DNA of 11,080 nt, taken from assembly GCA_016222925.1 (NCBI GenBank), contig JACRQB010000192.1, positions 1-11,080 of the forward strand. The letters run 5' to 3'. Source of the DNA: Nitrospirota bacterium (lineage in GTDB: Bacteria > Nitrospirota > Nitrospiria > Nitrospirales > Nitrospiraceae). Every line of letters starts with the position of its first letter. Position 1 is the stretch's first letter. The translations under genes and the position numbers were made by a program. Shown here piece by piece: positions 1 through 7,612 of this stretch. The notes below the pieces were generated by a model. That model saw only the letters and a list, made by a program, of their open reading frames with translations. It was not told the origin of the DNA and did no database searches.

Positions 1-234
1 ATCTCGATCAGTATTGGGTTCGGAATTTTCCCGATGCATTTGTATGATGTCGTTCGGTCCGGAGTCGATCCGTTAGTGGCGAGGATTACGCGCGTGGTTC
101 CCGTCGCCCAAACTCATGAAGGGTCGGGGGTGCGGAGTGAGGCCATAATCCCAGGAACGCCTTTCACTGTTCCGGTCGTTGCCAACAAGCTCCTACCGTT
201 TCCGTCTCAGGTCTCGCGAGGAGAAGGCGAATGA
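1..234 (+). CDS. nuoM: NADH-quinone oxidoreductase subunit M, C-terminal end (partial)
   Basis: This is the last 77 codons of a gene entering from the left edge. The reading frame is open from base 1 and ends at TGA 232-234. The visible part starts with the end of a hydrophobic helix (ISIGFGIFPMHLYDVV), which matches the tail of NuoM, an antiporter-like proton-pumping membrane subunit of complex I. A polar tail of about 55 residues follows. The stop overlaps the nuoN start in an ATGA, the usual nuoM-nuoN arrangement and the strongest evidence for the name. No catalytic Lys or Glu of NuoM lies in the visible part. ND5/MrpD-like paralogues cannot be excluded from the tail alone, but position directly before nuoN favours NuoM. 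Confidence 0.8.
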   Translation: MSISIGFGIFPMHLYDVVRSGVDPLVARITRVVPVAQTHEGSGVRSEAIIPGTPFTVPVVANKLLPFPSQVSRGEGE

Positions 235-1727
235 CGTTCTCGCTGAATTTGGCCTTCTCCGATCTTCTGCTGTTATTGCCGGAGATCTTTCTCACGTGTT
301 GGCTCTGTGTGGTCCTCATCGTTGATTTTTCCTTTCCGCGTGTACCTAAAGAGCGACTGGCCTATCTCAGTGTCGCAGGTCTTGTCGTTACGCTTGGCTG
401 TTTGGCGTGGTTTGACATGAATCATGTTTCCGGCACGCTCTTCGGTAACATGTTCGTACTGGATCGCATGGCGATCTTTTTCAAAGTCGTGATCCTCGGA
501 GCCACGATACTCGTCATCCTTGCGTCGATCGAGTACGTCAATCGCTTTACGCTTTTTCGGGGCGAATATTATTGCCTCGTCGTCATGTCGGCACTGGGCA
601 TGATGTTCATGGTGTCCGCCAATGATCTGCTGTCCGTCTTCGTCAGCCTGGAGTTTGCAACACTTGGGTTCTACGTTCTGGTCTCGTATCTACGTGATGA
701 TTTGGCTTCGAATGAAGGAGGGCTCAAGTTTTTTATCCTGGGCGTCCTTGCCGCCGGCTTACTTGCCTACGGGATCAGCCTCGTCTACGGTGAAACCGGC
801 AAGCTCGTGTTTTCGGACATGGCATCCGCCCAGCCGACGCCAGGCTTAATCATTGGGTTTCTGCTGATCTTTGCTGCCCTGGGATTTAAGGTGGGTGCCG
901 TTCCATTCCACTCGTGGATTCCCGATACCTATCATGGAGCTCCGACTCCTGTAACAACATTTTTGTCGATTGCTCCAAAGGCCGCAGCCTTTGCGATCTT
1001 GCTCCGCATTTTCCTGGTCGCCTTGGGAACATTTAAGCCGTTATGGGTGGTTCTCTTAGTGGCTGTGTCCATCCTCTCGATGACCTATGCCAATATTGTG
1101 GCAATTGCGCAACGCAACATTAAGCGACTGCTGGCGTATTCGGGTATCGCCCAAGTAGGGAATATATTGATCGGCCTTGCAGCAGGCACCAAAATGGGAA
1201 ACGATGCCATTTTGTTCTATCTTCTCGCCTACTTGTTTGCCAATATCGGGGCCTTTGCGGTCGTGATTGCGGTCAGCCAGGCTATTGGAACAGATGAGAT
1301 TGAGGATTACCGAGGCCTCAGTAGACGGTCGCCCTTTCTGGCGTTTGCGATGTTGCTGTTTCTCCTGTCTCTCGCCGGGGTGCCACCTCTCGCCGGGTTT
1401 ATCGGCAAGCTCTACATTTTCGTGGCAGCCATCAAAGAAGGTCTCTATACGCTGATCGTGGTCGGTTTGATCAATATCGTCATCTCGATGTACTATTACC
1501 TCATCGTCGTGAAACAGATGTATATCAATGAGCCGATCGATCCCTCTCCTATCGCGATTTCCGGTCCGATGAAGACGGTGATCTATGTCGGGTTAGTCGG
1601 AACGTTGGTGATCGGCATTTACCCCCAACCATTCACGGACTGGGTTGTCTCCGCAACACTGATGTTTGCCAACTTTATCGGTCCTTCCGTGACGATCATT
1701 TCTCCGGGCGCTTCGCTGGGCGGGTAG
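231..1727 (+). CDS. nuoN: NADH-quinone oxidoreductase subunit N
   Basis: Complete 498-residue polytopic membrane protein, normal length for NuoN, one of three antiporter-like subunits through which complex I moves protons while quinone is reduced. Expected family residues are visible: the TM5-type Glu141 in VSLEFATLGFY, Lys166, Lys220 just before PFHSWIPDTYHGAPTPV (225-241), Lys250 in APK, the QRNIKRLLAYSGIAQVG segment (294-310), and Lys393 in GFIGKLYIF. About 14 hydrophobic helices span the length. The ATG at 231 overlaps the nuoM stop by 4 bp and has AGGAG (218-222) upstream, so the two are translationally coupled. It is probably the last gene of the nuo operon, because the next gene starts 110 bp later and is unrelated. 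In nitrifiers complex I often runs in reverse to supply NADH; that role is known for the group and not visible here. Confidence 0.95.
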   Translation: MTFSLNLAFSDLLLLLPEIFLTCWLCVVLIVDFSFPRVPKERLAYLSVAGLVVTLGCLAWFDMNHVSGTLFGNMFVLDRMAIFFKVVILGATILVILASIEYVNRFTLFRGEYYCLVVMSALGMMFMVSANDLLSVFVSLEFATLGFYVLVSYLRDDLASNEGGLKFFILGVLAAGLLAYGISLVYGETGKLVFSDMASAQPTPGLIIGFLLIFAALGFKVGAVPFHSWIPDTYHGAPTPVTTFLSIAPKAAAFAILLRIFLVALGTFKPLWVVLLVAVSILSMTYANIVAIAQRNIKRLLAYSGIAQVGNILIGLAAGTKMGNDAILFYLLAYLFANIGAFAVVIAVSQAIGTDEIEDYRGLSRRSPFLAFAMLLFLLSLAGVPPLAGFIGKLYIFVAAIKEGLYTLIVVGLINIVISMYYYLIVVKQMYINEPIDPSPIAISGPMKTVIYVGLVGTLVIGIYPQPFTDWVVSATLMFANFIGPSVTIISPGASLGG

Positions 1728-1837
1728 TTTCTGCTTCCGCCTTACAAGAGTTCTGCTACAATTACCAGTGAGAGACGCTTTCTCTGTCTGGCTTCCGTAC
1801 GATCGCCGAAGTCTCGTGATGCAAGTCATCCTGATCG

Positions 1838-3228
1838 ATGGAATCAGCTTCCAACCAGCATTCACAGCCTCCCTTCTTAGCGGCTGAGGGACTTACACCT
1901 TCCTCCTCCGTTCCTGCGGCCCCATCTGGTTTCTACCGTCTTTCAGTCACGTGGTTTCAACGACTGACCATTGAGCACCGGGTGTTAGCCGGTTTTAGTC
2001 TGGTGTTCGTGGGGATTCTTATCGTGAGCGCGGTCTCCTATCACAATATGAACATTCTCCTTGTGAACAGAGGATTGGATGGCCGCAGTCAGGACCTCAT
2101 CCAACTCCTGAGCAATGTTGATGTGGCGATGAGTGAAGCAGAAGATACACACCGTCGTTATTTGGTGACGGGAGAGGCGTCGTATCTGGAGGCTTATAAG
2201 AGGGTTGTGAAGCAGAAACCGACATTTACCGCGTATCTCAGTGACTTGATCCGTGAATTACCGGAGCACCAACAACGGGTCGGACTCCTCGATCGGATGA
2301 TGGACCGGCAACTGAACGCCGAATCAAAAGCAATAGCCCAGTTTCAGGAGAGCGGCTTCCGAGCCGTCCAGAAAATGGCTTTTGAAGGGGCCGGAAAACG
2401 AGAACTTGGCGTGATTCACCAAATTATTGCGGAAATGGATTTGCATGAGCGACAAGCCATAGGTCGACGTGTCGTGGAATCCGCCGCCGGGACCAAGACC
2501 ACCATTGTACTCCTCGGCATCGGTGCATTGCTGCAGCTGGTGACAAAGAGCTGGAAGCATTCAGCTATTCAGTCTCCCACGACCTACGAGCGCCGTTACG
2601 TCACATCGACGGCTATGCCGCGCTCTTGCGGAAATCGGTCGAGCATTCGCTGAATGACAAGGCTGCCCGGTATTTGCAGACGATCTCCGATTCTGCCAAA
2701 CAGATGGGACAGCTGATCGATGACCTGTTGGTGTTTTCTCGTATGGGTCGGCAAGAAATGCTTCATGCCGCCGTTAACCTGGATCAGCTGATCAAGAACA
2801 TCCTTTCCGATCTCCGCTTGGACTTGCAAGGACGAGAGATATCATGGACAATCGCTGTATTGCCTGACGTACAGGGCGATCCGGCCATGCTCCGACAGGT
2901 CTTTATGAACTTGATCGCAAATGCCGTTAAGTTTACGAGCACCAGGCCGATCGCCACGATTGAGATCGGTGTGGAGTATCCCAATTCTACGGAAATCGTC
3001 CTTTTCGTCCGCGACAATGGCGTGGGATTCGACATGCAGTACGCTCCTAAACTGTTTGGGGTATTCCAGAGACTGCACCGAGCCGACGAGTTTGAAGGGA
3101 CTGGTATTGGCCTCGCCAACGTTCGTCGGATCGTTCATCGTCATGGGGGACGGACCTGGGCCGAAAGTGTGCCGGACAAGGGAGCGACGTTCTATGTCCT
3201 GCTCCCAATGAGGAGGCGTGACTCATGA
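1838..3228 (+). pseudogene. CHASE3-domain sensor histidine kinase, frame-broken before the H-box
   Basis: Two frames together make one membrane sensor kinase. Frame A starts at ATG 1838 (a TGA in frame just upstream limits the start). It gives a cytoplasmic tail, TM1 (about residues 50-68), a CHASE3 sensory region (about 80-210, including RRYLVTGEASYLEAY) and TM2 (about 221-235). It then turns to nonsense and stops at 2653. Homology resumes in another frame at about 2542 with DKELEAFSYSVSHDLRAPL; the phosphoacceptor His codon is 2578-2580. HATPase motifs follow: FMNLIANAVKFT, VRDNGVGFD, FGVFQRLH and GTGIGLAN, ending at TGA 3226-3228. The linker or coiled coil usually found between TM2 and the H-box is missing, so this looks like an internal deletion with frame loss rather than a single-base slip. 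Both halves are otherwise well preserved, which suggests a recent event or an assembly error. The stop overlaps the next gene's ATG. A TACAAT at 1757-1762 could be a -10 box, but no good -35 accompanies it. Confidence 0.8.
3211..3216 (+). promoter_or_regulatory. Shine-Dalgarno sequence of the broken response regulator
   Basis: A perfect AGGAGG lies 8 nt before ATG 3225, inside the end of the kinase gene. It fixes the true start of the regulator at 3225. The later in-frame ATG at 3268 is an internal Met of the conserved LDLKMPK motif, not a natural start. Confidence 0.75.
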
Positions 3229-3519
3229 CGGCGGCCAAACCGATCTTACTCGCCGCTTGACCTCAAAATGCCCAAAGTGAACGGCCTTGAGGTCTTGCGT
3301 ACCATCAAGACGGACGCCAATCTTCGTCCGATTCCCGTTGTGATGCTGACATCCTCGCGAGAAGAACGTGACCTGGCCGAGAGCTATGCCTTGGGGGCCA
3401 ACGCCTACGTCGTCAAGCCCGTGGAGTTTCACAAATTCTTGTCCGCCGTCAAGGAGCTAGGAACATTTTGGGGTGTCATCAATGAGCCCCCTCCTGAAAA
3501 TTGCCGTTCCACCCACTGA
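3225..3519 (+). pseudogene. CheY-like single-domain response regulator with internal deletion
   Basis: The gene begins well (ATG 3225, strong ribosome-binding site, MTAAKPILLA, a normal first beta strand of a receiver domain) but meets TGA at 3258-3260 after 11 codons. Receiver homology restarts in another frame at 3256: LDLKMPKVNGLEVLRTIK, then PVVMLTSSREERDL, GANAYVVKPVEF and the family tail ELGTFWGVINEPPP. What is missing is the stretch of about 50 codons holding the acidic pair and the first helices. The phosphoacceptor Asp codon (3259-3261) survives at the very junction. The Thr of MLTSS and the Lys of VVKP are present. A deletion not divisible by three explains this. The product cannot be a working receiver as written. 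Regulators of this type normally partner the phytochrome-like kinase encoded just upstream, whose stop overlaps this ATG. Confidence 0.8.
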
Positions 3520-3526
3520 CGTTATC

Positions 3527-5158
3527 ATGACGACTCTGCTAAGAGTCTTGCATCTAGAGGCTAACCTACAAGATGCGGCTCGTATCGAGGCCCTGCTGGT
3601 CGATGGAGGGCTGTCGTGTACAATACGGCGGGTAGAAACTCTCCACACCTTTACGTCCGCTCTGAATGATGGCCAGGTGGACCTCATCTTGGCTGAATTC
3701 TTCCTACATGGGTTTGATGAGGGGGGCGCTCTAGAGGTGGCTCAACAGCTGGCTCCTGACGTACCGTTTATCTTTCTCTCGGCAGCGCGTGCTGAGGCCC
3801 TCTGTCTCGAACACATGCATCGCGGTGCGACCGATTGCATTTCCAAAGAAGGATTAGATCGACTGGTCCCATCGGTGCGCCGCGTACTGCGTGAGCGCGA
3901 AGCACGAGTGGCACGAAGGCAAGCGGAGGAAGCACTGCTACAAAGCGAACTGCAACTTCGGCAGCTTCAAAAACTTGAGGCTGTCGGCCGTTTGGCGGGA
4001 GGACTTGCACACGATTTTAATAACTTGCTGATGGTCATCATGGGACAGAGTCAGGTGCTGCTCAGTGAAATGGGTCCGGATCACCCGCTGAGAAATAGGG
4101 TGGAAGAAATGCAGAAGGCCGGGGAGCGAGCGAGGGTGCTCATTCGCCAGTTGCTCACCTTCAGCAGAAAACAGCCGTCCGGAGCGAAAGTGTTGAGCCT
4201 GAATGCCACCCTCAGTAATTGCGAGAGCATGCTTCAGAGGTTGATTGGAGCGGATATTCAACTGACGTTGAGACTGAGCGTGGATGATCTTCGAATCGAA
4301 GCCGACCCTGCCTTTGTCGAACAGATTGTGATGAATCTAGTGGTAAACGCGCGAGATGCGATGCTGACCGGCGGTAAGCTGACAATTGAAACTACGTCGG
4401 CCAACCTCGACCACGCGCCGACGTATCATGTCCATCCGCTCCCGCCGGGAGAGTACGTGAAGATTTCGGTATCCGACACAGGCTGCGGAATGTCTCCTGA
4501 GGTACAGGCGCAGATCTTTAAACCTTTCTTTACGACCAAGGAAGAAGGAAAAGGAACTGGCCTTGGGCTTTCCACCGTGTTCGGTATCGTCACCGAAGGC
4601 GGTGGAGGATTGGATGTGATCAGCGAGATAGGAGTGGGGACGCGTTTCGATGTGTATTTCCCAAGGGTCGTCAGTGAGATCGAGGTGCCTGCAGACGAGA
4701 ACGTCCAGGTGCAGTCGGTAGTCGGACATGAAACCATTCTTCTTGTTGAGGATGAGGAAGAGGTTCGTGTACTCATTCGAGATGAGCTTCGTAAGCTCGG
4801 CTATCGCATCGTCGAAGCAAGAAATGGTATAGAGGCCTGTCTGGTGGCTACGCCGCATATTGGGAAGCTCAAGCTGTTACTCACGGATATCGTGATGCCG
4901 GGGATGAGTGGGACTGAACTGTCGAGGCATCTTCGCGTGATTAAACCGGAATTGAAGCTTCTCTTCATTTCTGGGTATACGGATGATGTCGGTATCGGGG
5001 CTGGTGACCCGGCGAGTGCCTTTCTGCAGAAGCCGTTTACACCAGAAGCGCTGGCAAGTTCCGTGCGTGAGCTGTTGGATATGAAGCCGACAAATCGGAC
5101 GAGTGGCGATCAACAACCGGAGGCCATTGAACAGTCACGGAGCGCCAATCGAGCTTGA
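3527..5158 (+). CDS. Hybrid sensor histidine kinase with pseudoreceiver, HisKA-HATPase and C-terminal receiver
   Basis: A cytoplasmic hybrid kinase of 543 residues, with no membrane segment. Order: N-terminal receiver-like domain (about 5-115), coiled linker (about 120-150), HisKA with H162 in GGLAHDFNNLL, and HATPase with N-box MNLVVNARDAM (269-279), SDTGCGM (316-322), FKPFFTTK and GKGTGLGLS (341-349). A C-terminal receiver (about 402-518) has E408/D409, phosphoacceptor D454 in LLTDIVMPGM, S482 and K502, so it looks fully active. The N-terminal receiver is degenerate: Ala12 replaces an acidic-pocket Asp, and Glu57 (LILAEFF) sits where Asp is phosphorylated, although S85 and K107 remain. It is probably a pseudoreceiver or a locked phosphomimetic. 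I chose ATG 3527, 7 bp after the regulator stop, because receiver homology starts right there; a GTG at 3473 would add 18 residues overlapping the broken gene. Neither start has a clear Shine-Dalgarno. It probably worked with the two broken genes upstream. Confidence 0.88.
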   Translation: MTTLLRVLHLEANLQDAARIEALLVDGGLSCTIRRVETLHTFTSALNDGQVDLILAEFFLHGFDEGGALEVAQQLAPDVPFIFLSAARAEALCLEHMHRGATDCISKEGLDRLVPSVRRVLREREARVARRQAEEALLQSELQLRQLQKLEAVGRLAGGLAHDFNNLLMVIMGQSQVLLSEMGPDHPLRNRVEEMQKAGERARVLIRQLLTFSRKQPSGAKVLSLNATLSNCESMLQRLIGADIQLTLRLSVDDLRIEADPAFVEQIVMNLVVNARDAMLTGGKLTIETTSANLDHAPTYHVHPLPPGEYVKISVSDTGCGMSPEVQAQIFKPFFTTKEEGKGTGLGLSTVFGIVTEGGGGLDVISEIGVGTRFDVYFPRVVSEIEVPADENVQVQSVVGHETILLVEDEEEVRVLIRDELRKLGYRIVEARNGIEACLVATPHIGKLKLLLTDIVMPGMSGTELSRHLRVIKPELKLLFISGYTDDVGIGAGDPASAFLQKPFTPEALASSVRELLDMKPTNRTSGDQQPEAIEQSRSANRA

Positions 5159-5214
5159 ACTATGAGCTGTCGTTACTTGGTAGTCGCTATGACTGTGTGT
5201 TTGCAGGGGCGGTC

Positions 5215-6063
5215 ATGAATAGGCGCCGGTGGTGTAAAGAAGCCAGGCATGCCGTGCGCTTTTTCATTCTAAGCCTGGTGCTACTACCTAGTCTGTGCCC
5301 AGCCCAGGATATTTCGTGGGAGCGTCTTTCTGACGGCCTCATGGTGTCGGTGTGGAAGCCAGGCGACGCGTGTCTTACCGTCCCGACCATGCTAGTTGTC
5401 AATATGGATCCGGAACGTACAAAGTTTTCCGTTCATCATTACGCCCAAGAGGCACTTTCAGAACCTCCCAGGATCGACGAATGGCAGAAGCGTACAGGCC
5501 ATCATGTGCTATTCAATGCAGGGTTGTTCCGGGAAAACTTTGCGTATCTCGGTCTTCTCTATAAGGATGGGCGTTCGTTGGGAAGCCGGCGCCACACCTC
5601 ATGGCAGGGATTGTTTGTCGCAGAACCGTTCGCCTCGGGGTTGAAGAAGGCGCGGATCCTTGATCTGGCTGCAGATCGTTTTGAGGAAGAACAACCACGC
5701 TACCGTGAGGTGGCACAGGCGTTGATGCTTCTGGATCTGACCGGCAAGATCCGTGTCCGCGAAGGCGGGAAACATGCCTATCAGACGATTGTCGCTGAAA
5801 CGGAAGACGGACACATTCTCATTTTTAAGAGCCTCGGAGCTGTTCGCTTGTACGACATCGCTCAGTGTTTCAAGGATGCGCTTCCCGCTGTGCGTCAAGC
5901 GATGGCCATGGACGGTGGGTCTTCCTCAGATGTCAGAATTTTGGGGTCGTTGTGGGAAAAAGACTTCCTGGTGCCAGAACATACTTCCTGGAAGAGTTTG
6001 TTCGGGGGAAGCACGGGGAGTCATATCCCGTTGCCCACCGTGATCGGGGCCAGTCCCAGGTAA
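5215..6063 (+). CDS. Exported phosphodiester glycosidase-like protein (DUF2233/NAGPA family)
   Basis: A 282-residue protein starting MNRRRWCKEA, then a hydrophobic stretch (14-27) and a likely signal-peptidase cut after CPA (28-30), so it is predicted periplasmic. Family signatures of the NAGPA-type phosphodiester glycosidase domain are present: FNAGLF (100-105), the central beta-rich region, and AMDGGSSSDV (231-240), the conserved DGGSS loop. The family removes sugar phosphodiester caps in some members; the substrate here is unknown. ATG 5215 was preferred over an upstream in-frame TTG at 5155 because it begins a proper signal peptide and has a purine-rich AGGGGCGG just ahead. Its TAA stop shares one base with the ATG of the following lipoprotein gene, so the two are probably co-translated. 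Confidence 0.82.
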   Translation: MNRRRWCKEARHAVRFFILSLVLLPSLCPAQDISWERLSDGLMVSVWKPGDACLTVPTMLVVNMDPERTKFSVHHYAQEALSEPPRIDEWQKRTGHHVLFNAGLFRENFAYLGLLYKDGRSLGSRRHTSWQGLFVAEPFASGLKKARILDLAADRFEEEQPRYREVAQALMLLDLTGKIRVREGGKHAYQTIVAETEDGHILIFKSLGAVRLYDIAQCFKDALPAVRQAMAMDGGSSSDVRILGSLWEKDFLVPEHTSWKSLFGGSTGSHIPLPTVIGASPR

Positions 6064-6383
6064 TGAGCAAATCTTGGCTGAAAATCGCCGTGGTAGCGGC
6101 ATGCCTAGCCGTTGGAGGCTGTGCCGATGGCGCAAAGATTGTTCAGCAACACGACATGGGTGGGGTCGTCATCTATCCGTTCAAAGAAGGACAGGGGCCG
6201 ATGCTCTCTTCATTCCGCCAAGAGGCCCTCGACCTCATGAAAGAGAAATGTGGTGGCGTCAGCTCCTACAGCATCGTTCGCGAGGGAGAAGCCAAAGGGC
6301 GCACTCGAGTCGTGAGTCCGCTTGATGGAGCGCAAGAACTGGTAGAGGAGCGGCGTTGGGGGATTCAGTTCGAATGTAAATGA
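6063..6383 (+). CDS. Small hypothetical lipoprotein
   Basis: A 106-residue protein. The first 20 residues are a lipoprotein signal: SK charge, a hydrophobic core (8-17) and lipobox VGGC with Cys20 as the acylation site. The mature part of about 87 residues has no family I can name. It contains a predicted helix (SSFRQEALDLMKEKC) and two further cysteines, C63 and C105, which could form a disulfide in the periplasm. The start is fixed by the TAATG overlap with the preceding glycosidase-like gene, which suggests a functional pair. The +2 residue after the Cys is Ala, which in E. coli rules would favour outer-membrane sorting; whether that rule holds in this organism is not known. Function unknown. 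Confidence 0.72.
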   Translation: MSKSWLKIAVVAACLAVGGCADGAKIVQQHDMGGVVIYPFKEGQGPMLSSFRQEALDLMKEKCGGVSSYSIVREGEAKGRTRVVSPLDGAQELVEERRWGIQFECK

Positions 6384-6417
6384 ATGGATGCGAAATGCAC
6401 AATCTATGCGGGTGACC

Positions 6418-6996
6418 CTAGCGCTTCGTCATCATACCCATGAGGTCCTGAATGGTTAAAAGGCTGATCAGCTGAATCTTTTCTCTTTCCACATGTGCTC
6501 TCCCATCCTGCTCTTGGCGGTCCACAATCACGAAAGCATGATCCACCCGAAGCCCGGCTTCTCGGGCGACCCCTACTGCTTTCAACAAGGACCCACCGCT
6601 CGTGAGGACATCATCCACGATCAGTGCTCGATCGCTGGGACGAATACTGCCTTCGATCAATTTCCCGAGACCATGATCTTTGGCTTGCTTGCGCACGACA
6701 AAAGTTCGCCAGAGACGCTGGCGTGAAGCAGCGCAGGCAAAATCTGAAATAGTTATGGCGATCGGGATAGCTCCGAGTTCGAGACCGCCCAGACAATCGA
6801 ATTCAATGTCAGTGAGCGCTTCATAGGCCAGTTGTGCGACCAGACGACGCGCTTCTGGATGCGCCATGAGGGCACGACAATCGACATAGAAAGGACTGAT
6901 CTCGCCGGAGGCGAGCTTGAATCCCTTGTCACGATCCCATTTAAACGACTGCGTATCGTGAAATGCTTGCGCCAGTTGTTCCCGAATAGTGCCCAT
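6418..6996 (-). CDS. pyrE: Orotate phosphoribosyltransferase
   Basis: A 192-residue cytoplasmic enzyme that joins orotate to PRPP to make OMP in de novo pyrimidine synthesis. The PRPP-binding motif ALIVDDVLTSGGS (124-136) and the catalytic-loop segment FVVRKQAKDHG (99-109), with its basic residues and His108, are visible. GEISPFYVDCR (31-41) and GGLELGAIPIA (70-80) are also family-like. An upstream in-frame ATG at 7014 would add six residues, but GGGGAG at 7002-7007 lies 5 nt before ATG 6996, inside that extension, so 6996 is the better start. It is the last gene of the minus-strand run, 72 bp after the chelatase gene. That gap contains a TAAAAT box that could be its own -10. It converges on the lipoprotein gene with 34 bp between stops and no clear hairpin terminator. 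Confidence 0.92.
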   Translation of the reverse strand: MGTIREQLAQAFHDTQSFKWDRDKGFKLASGEISPFYVDCRALMAHPEARRLVAQLAYEALTDIEFDCLGGLELGAIPIAITISDFACAASRQRLWRTFVVRKQAKDHGLGKLIEGSIRPSDRALIVDDVLTSGGSLLKAVGVAREAGLRVDHAFVIVDRQEQDGRAHVEREKIQLISLLTIQDLMGMMTKR

Positions 6997-7001
6997 GAGT
7001 T

Positions 7002-7007
7002 CTCCCC
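7002..7007 (-). promoter_or_regulatory. Shine-Dalgarno sequence of pyrE
   Basis: GGGGAG on the minus strand, 5 nt before ATG 6996. It decides between two in-frame ATGs (7014 and 6996) in favour of the shorter protein. Confidence 0.6.
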
Positions 7008-7068
7008 TGTGCATCAGCCAAAAGTTGGGGGCATTTTACACTGAGTGACCCGAAGGGAACATACCTTT

Positions 7069-7602
7069 TCACGCCTTCCCGATTGGAACTGCTTCGGAAA
7101 ATCGACGGATCTGCTCTGCCAAAGTGTTGGCGACTGAGTCGAGATCAAATGGCCAGGCGTAACGCAGTTCGACCCCGGGATACTGTGGCCGCAACTGATC
7201 GAGGGTTTCGGGAATCTCGACTTCCGAATGTGAACCGCCTGGCGTGAACATTGTCGTCGTCACCGTAATATGAGTGGCTCCCTGCTTGATCAACGACTCG
7301 ACCGATTCTTCCAACGTCGGTGCGCAAAACTCATTGTAGGCCACAGCAAAGAGCGCGCCGTCGAGCTGGGCTCGCAGGCGTGCCGCTACTGCTTCGAGGC
7401 CTGCTTGATACGGATCTGTCTCCGCTGTTCTCGGCCACTGCCGGATGTTCGTATCCAGCTCACGTTCTTCCGCCGAAGGCGGGAGCTTCGCGGCGCGCCG
7501 CTGAGCCTCCAACCGTTTCAGTTTTGTGACCAATTCCTGAGGGCACCCCTTGGGAATGCCCCCGTGACCGACCAGAATGACCGCATGTTTTTGTATGGCC
7601 AT
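7069..7602 (-). CDS. CbiX/SirB-type sirohydrochlorin chelatase family protein
   Basis: A 177-residue protein of the small class II chelatase family, which inserts Co2+ or Fe2+ into sirohydrochlorin for cobalamin or siroheme synthesis. The first metal-binding His is H13 in ILVGHGG; the second is H125 in FTPGGSHSEVEIPETL, equivalent to the GxHxxxDIP motif. VAYNEFCAPTLEES (87-100) matches the family's central strand and turn. Compared with the usual CbiX fold there is an extra charged segment of about 45 residues (roughly 25-70) between the first strand and the rest. AGGAGG at 7607-7612 precedes ATG 7602 by 4 nt and overlaps the stop of the upstream DUF523-DUF1722 gene, so translation is probably coupled. 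Whether it uses cobalt or iron cannot be read from the sequence. Confidence 0.8.
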   Translation of the reverse strand: MAIQKHAVILVGHGGIPKGCPQELVTKLKRLEAQRRAAKLPPSAEERELDTNIRQWPRTAETDPYQAGLEAVAARLRAQLDGALFAVAYNEFCAPTLEESVESLIKQGATHITVTTTMFTPGGSHSEVEIPETLDQLRPQYPGVELRYAWPFDLDSVANTLAEQIRRFSEAVPIGKA

Positions 7603-7606
7603 GAAT

Positions 7607-7612
7607 CCTCCT
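7607..7612 (-). promoter_or_regulatory. Shine-Dalgarno sequence of the chelatase gene
   Basis: A perfect AGGAGG on the minus strand, 4 nt before ATG 7602. It overlaps the TAG stop (7611-7613) of the preceding gene, so a terminating ribosome sits on the next start site. Confidence 0.7.

Noticed and set aside
1771..1785. Hairpin AGAGA/TCTCT after nuoN as an intrinsic terminator
   Set aside because: Only a 5-bp A/T-G/C mixed stem with no following T-tract; too weak to call.
2530..2550. Programmed ribosomal frameshift joining the two kinase halves
   Set aside because: There is no slippery heptamer at the junction, and the linker between TM2 and the H-box is missing as well, which a frameshift would not explain.
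4337..4858. Minus-strand open frame of 173 codons inside the hybrid kinase gene
   Set aside because: It lies antisense to clear HATPase and receiver motifs, has no recognisable domain and no ribosome-binding site.
5155..5214. TTG start at 5155 extending the glycosidase-like protein by 20 residues
   Set aside because: The extension would put extra polar sequence before a normal signal peptide; ATG 5215 has a better ribosome-binding region.
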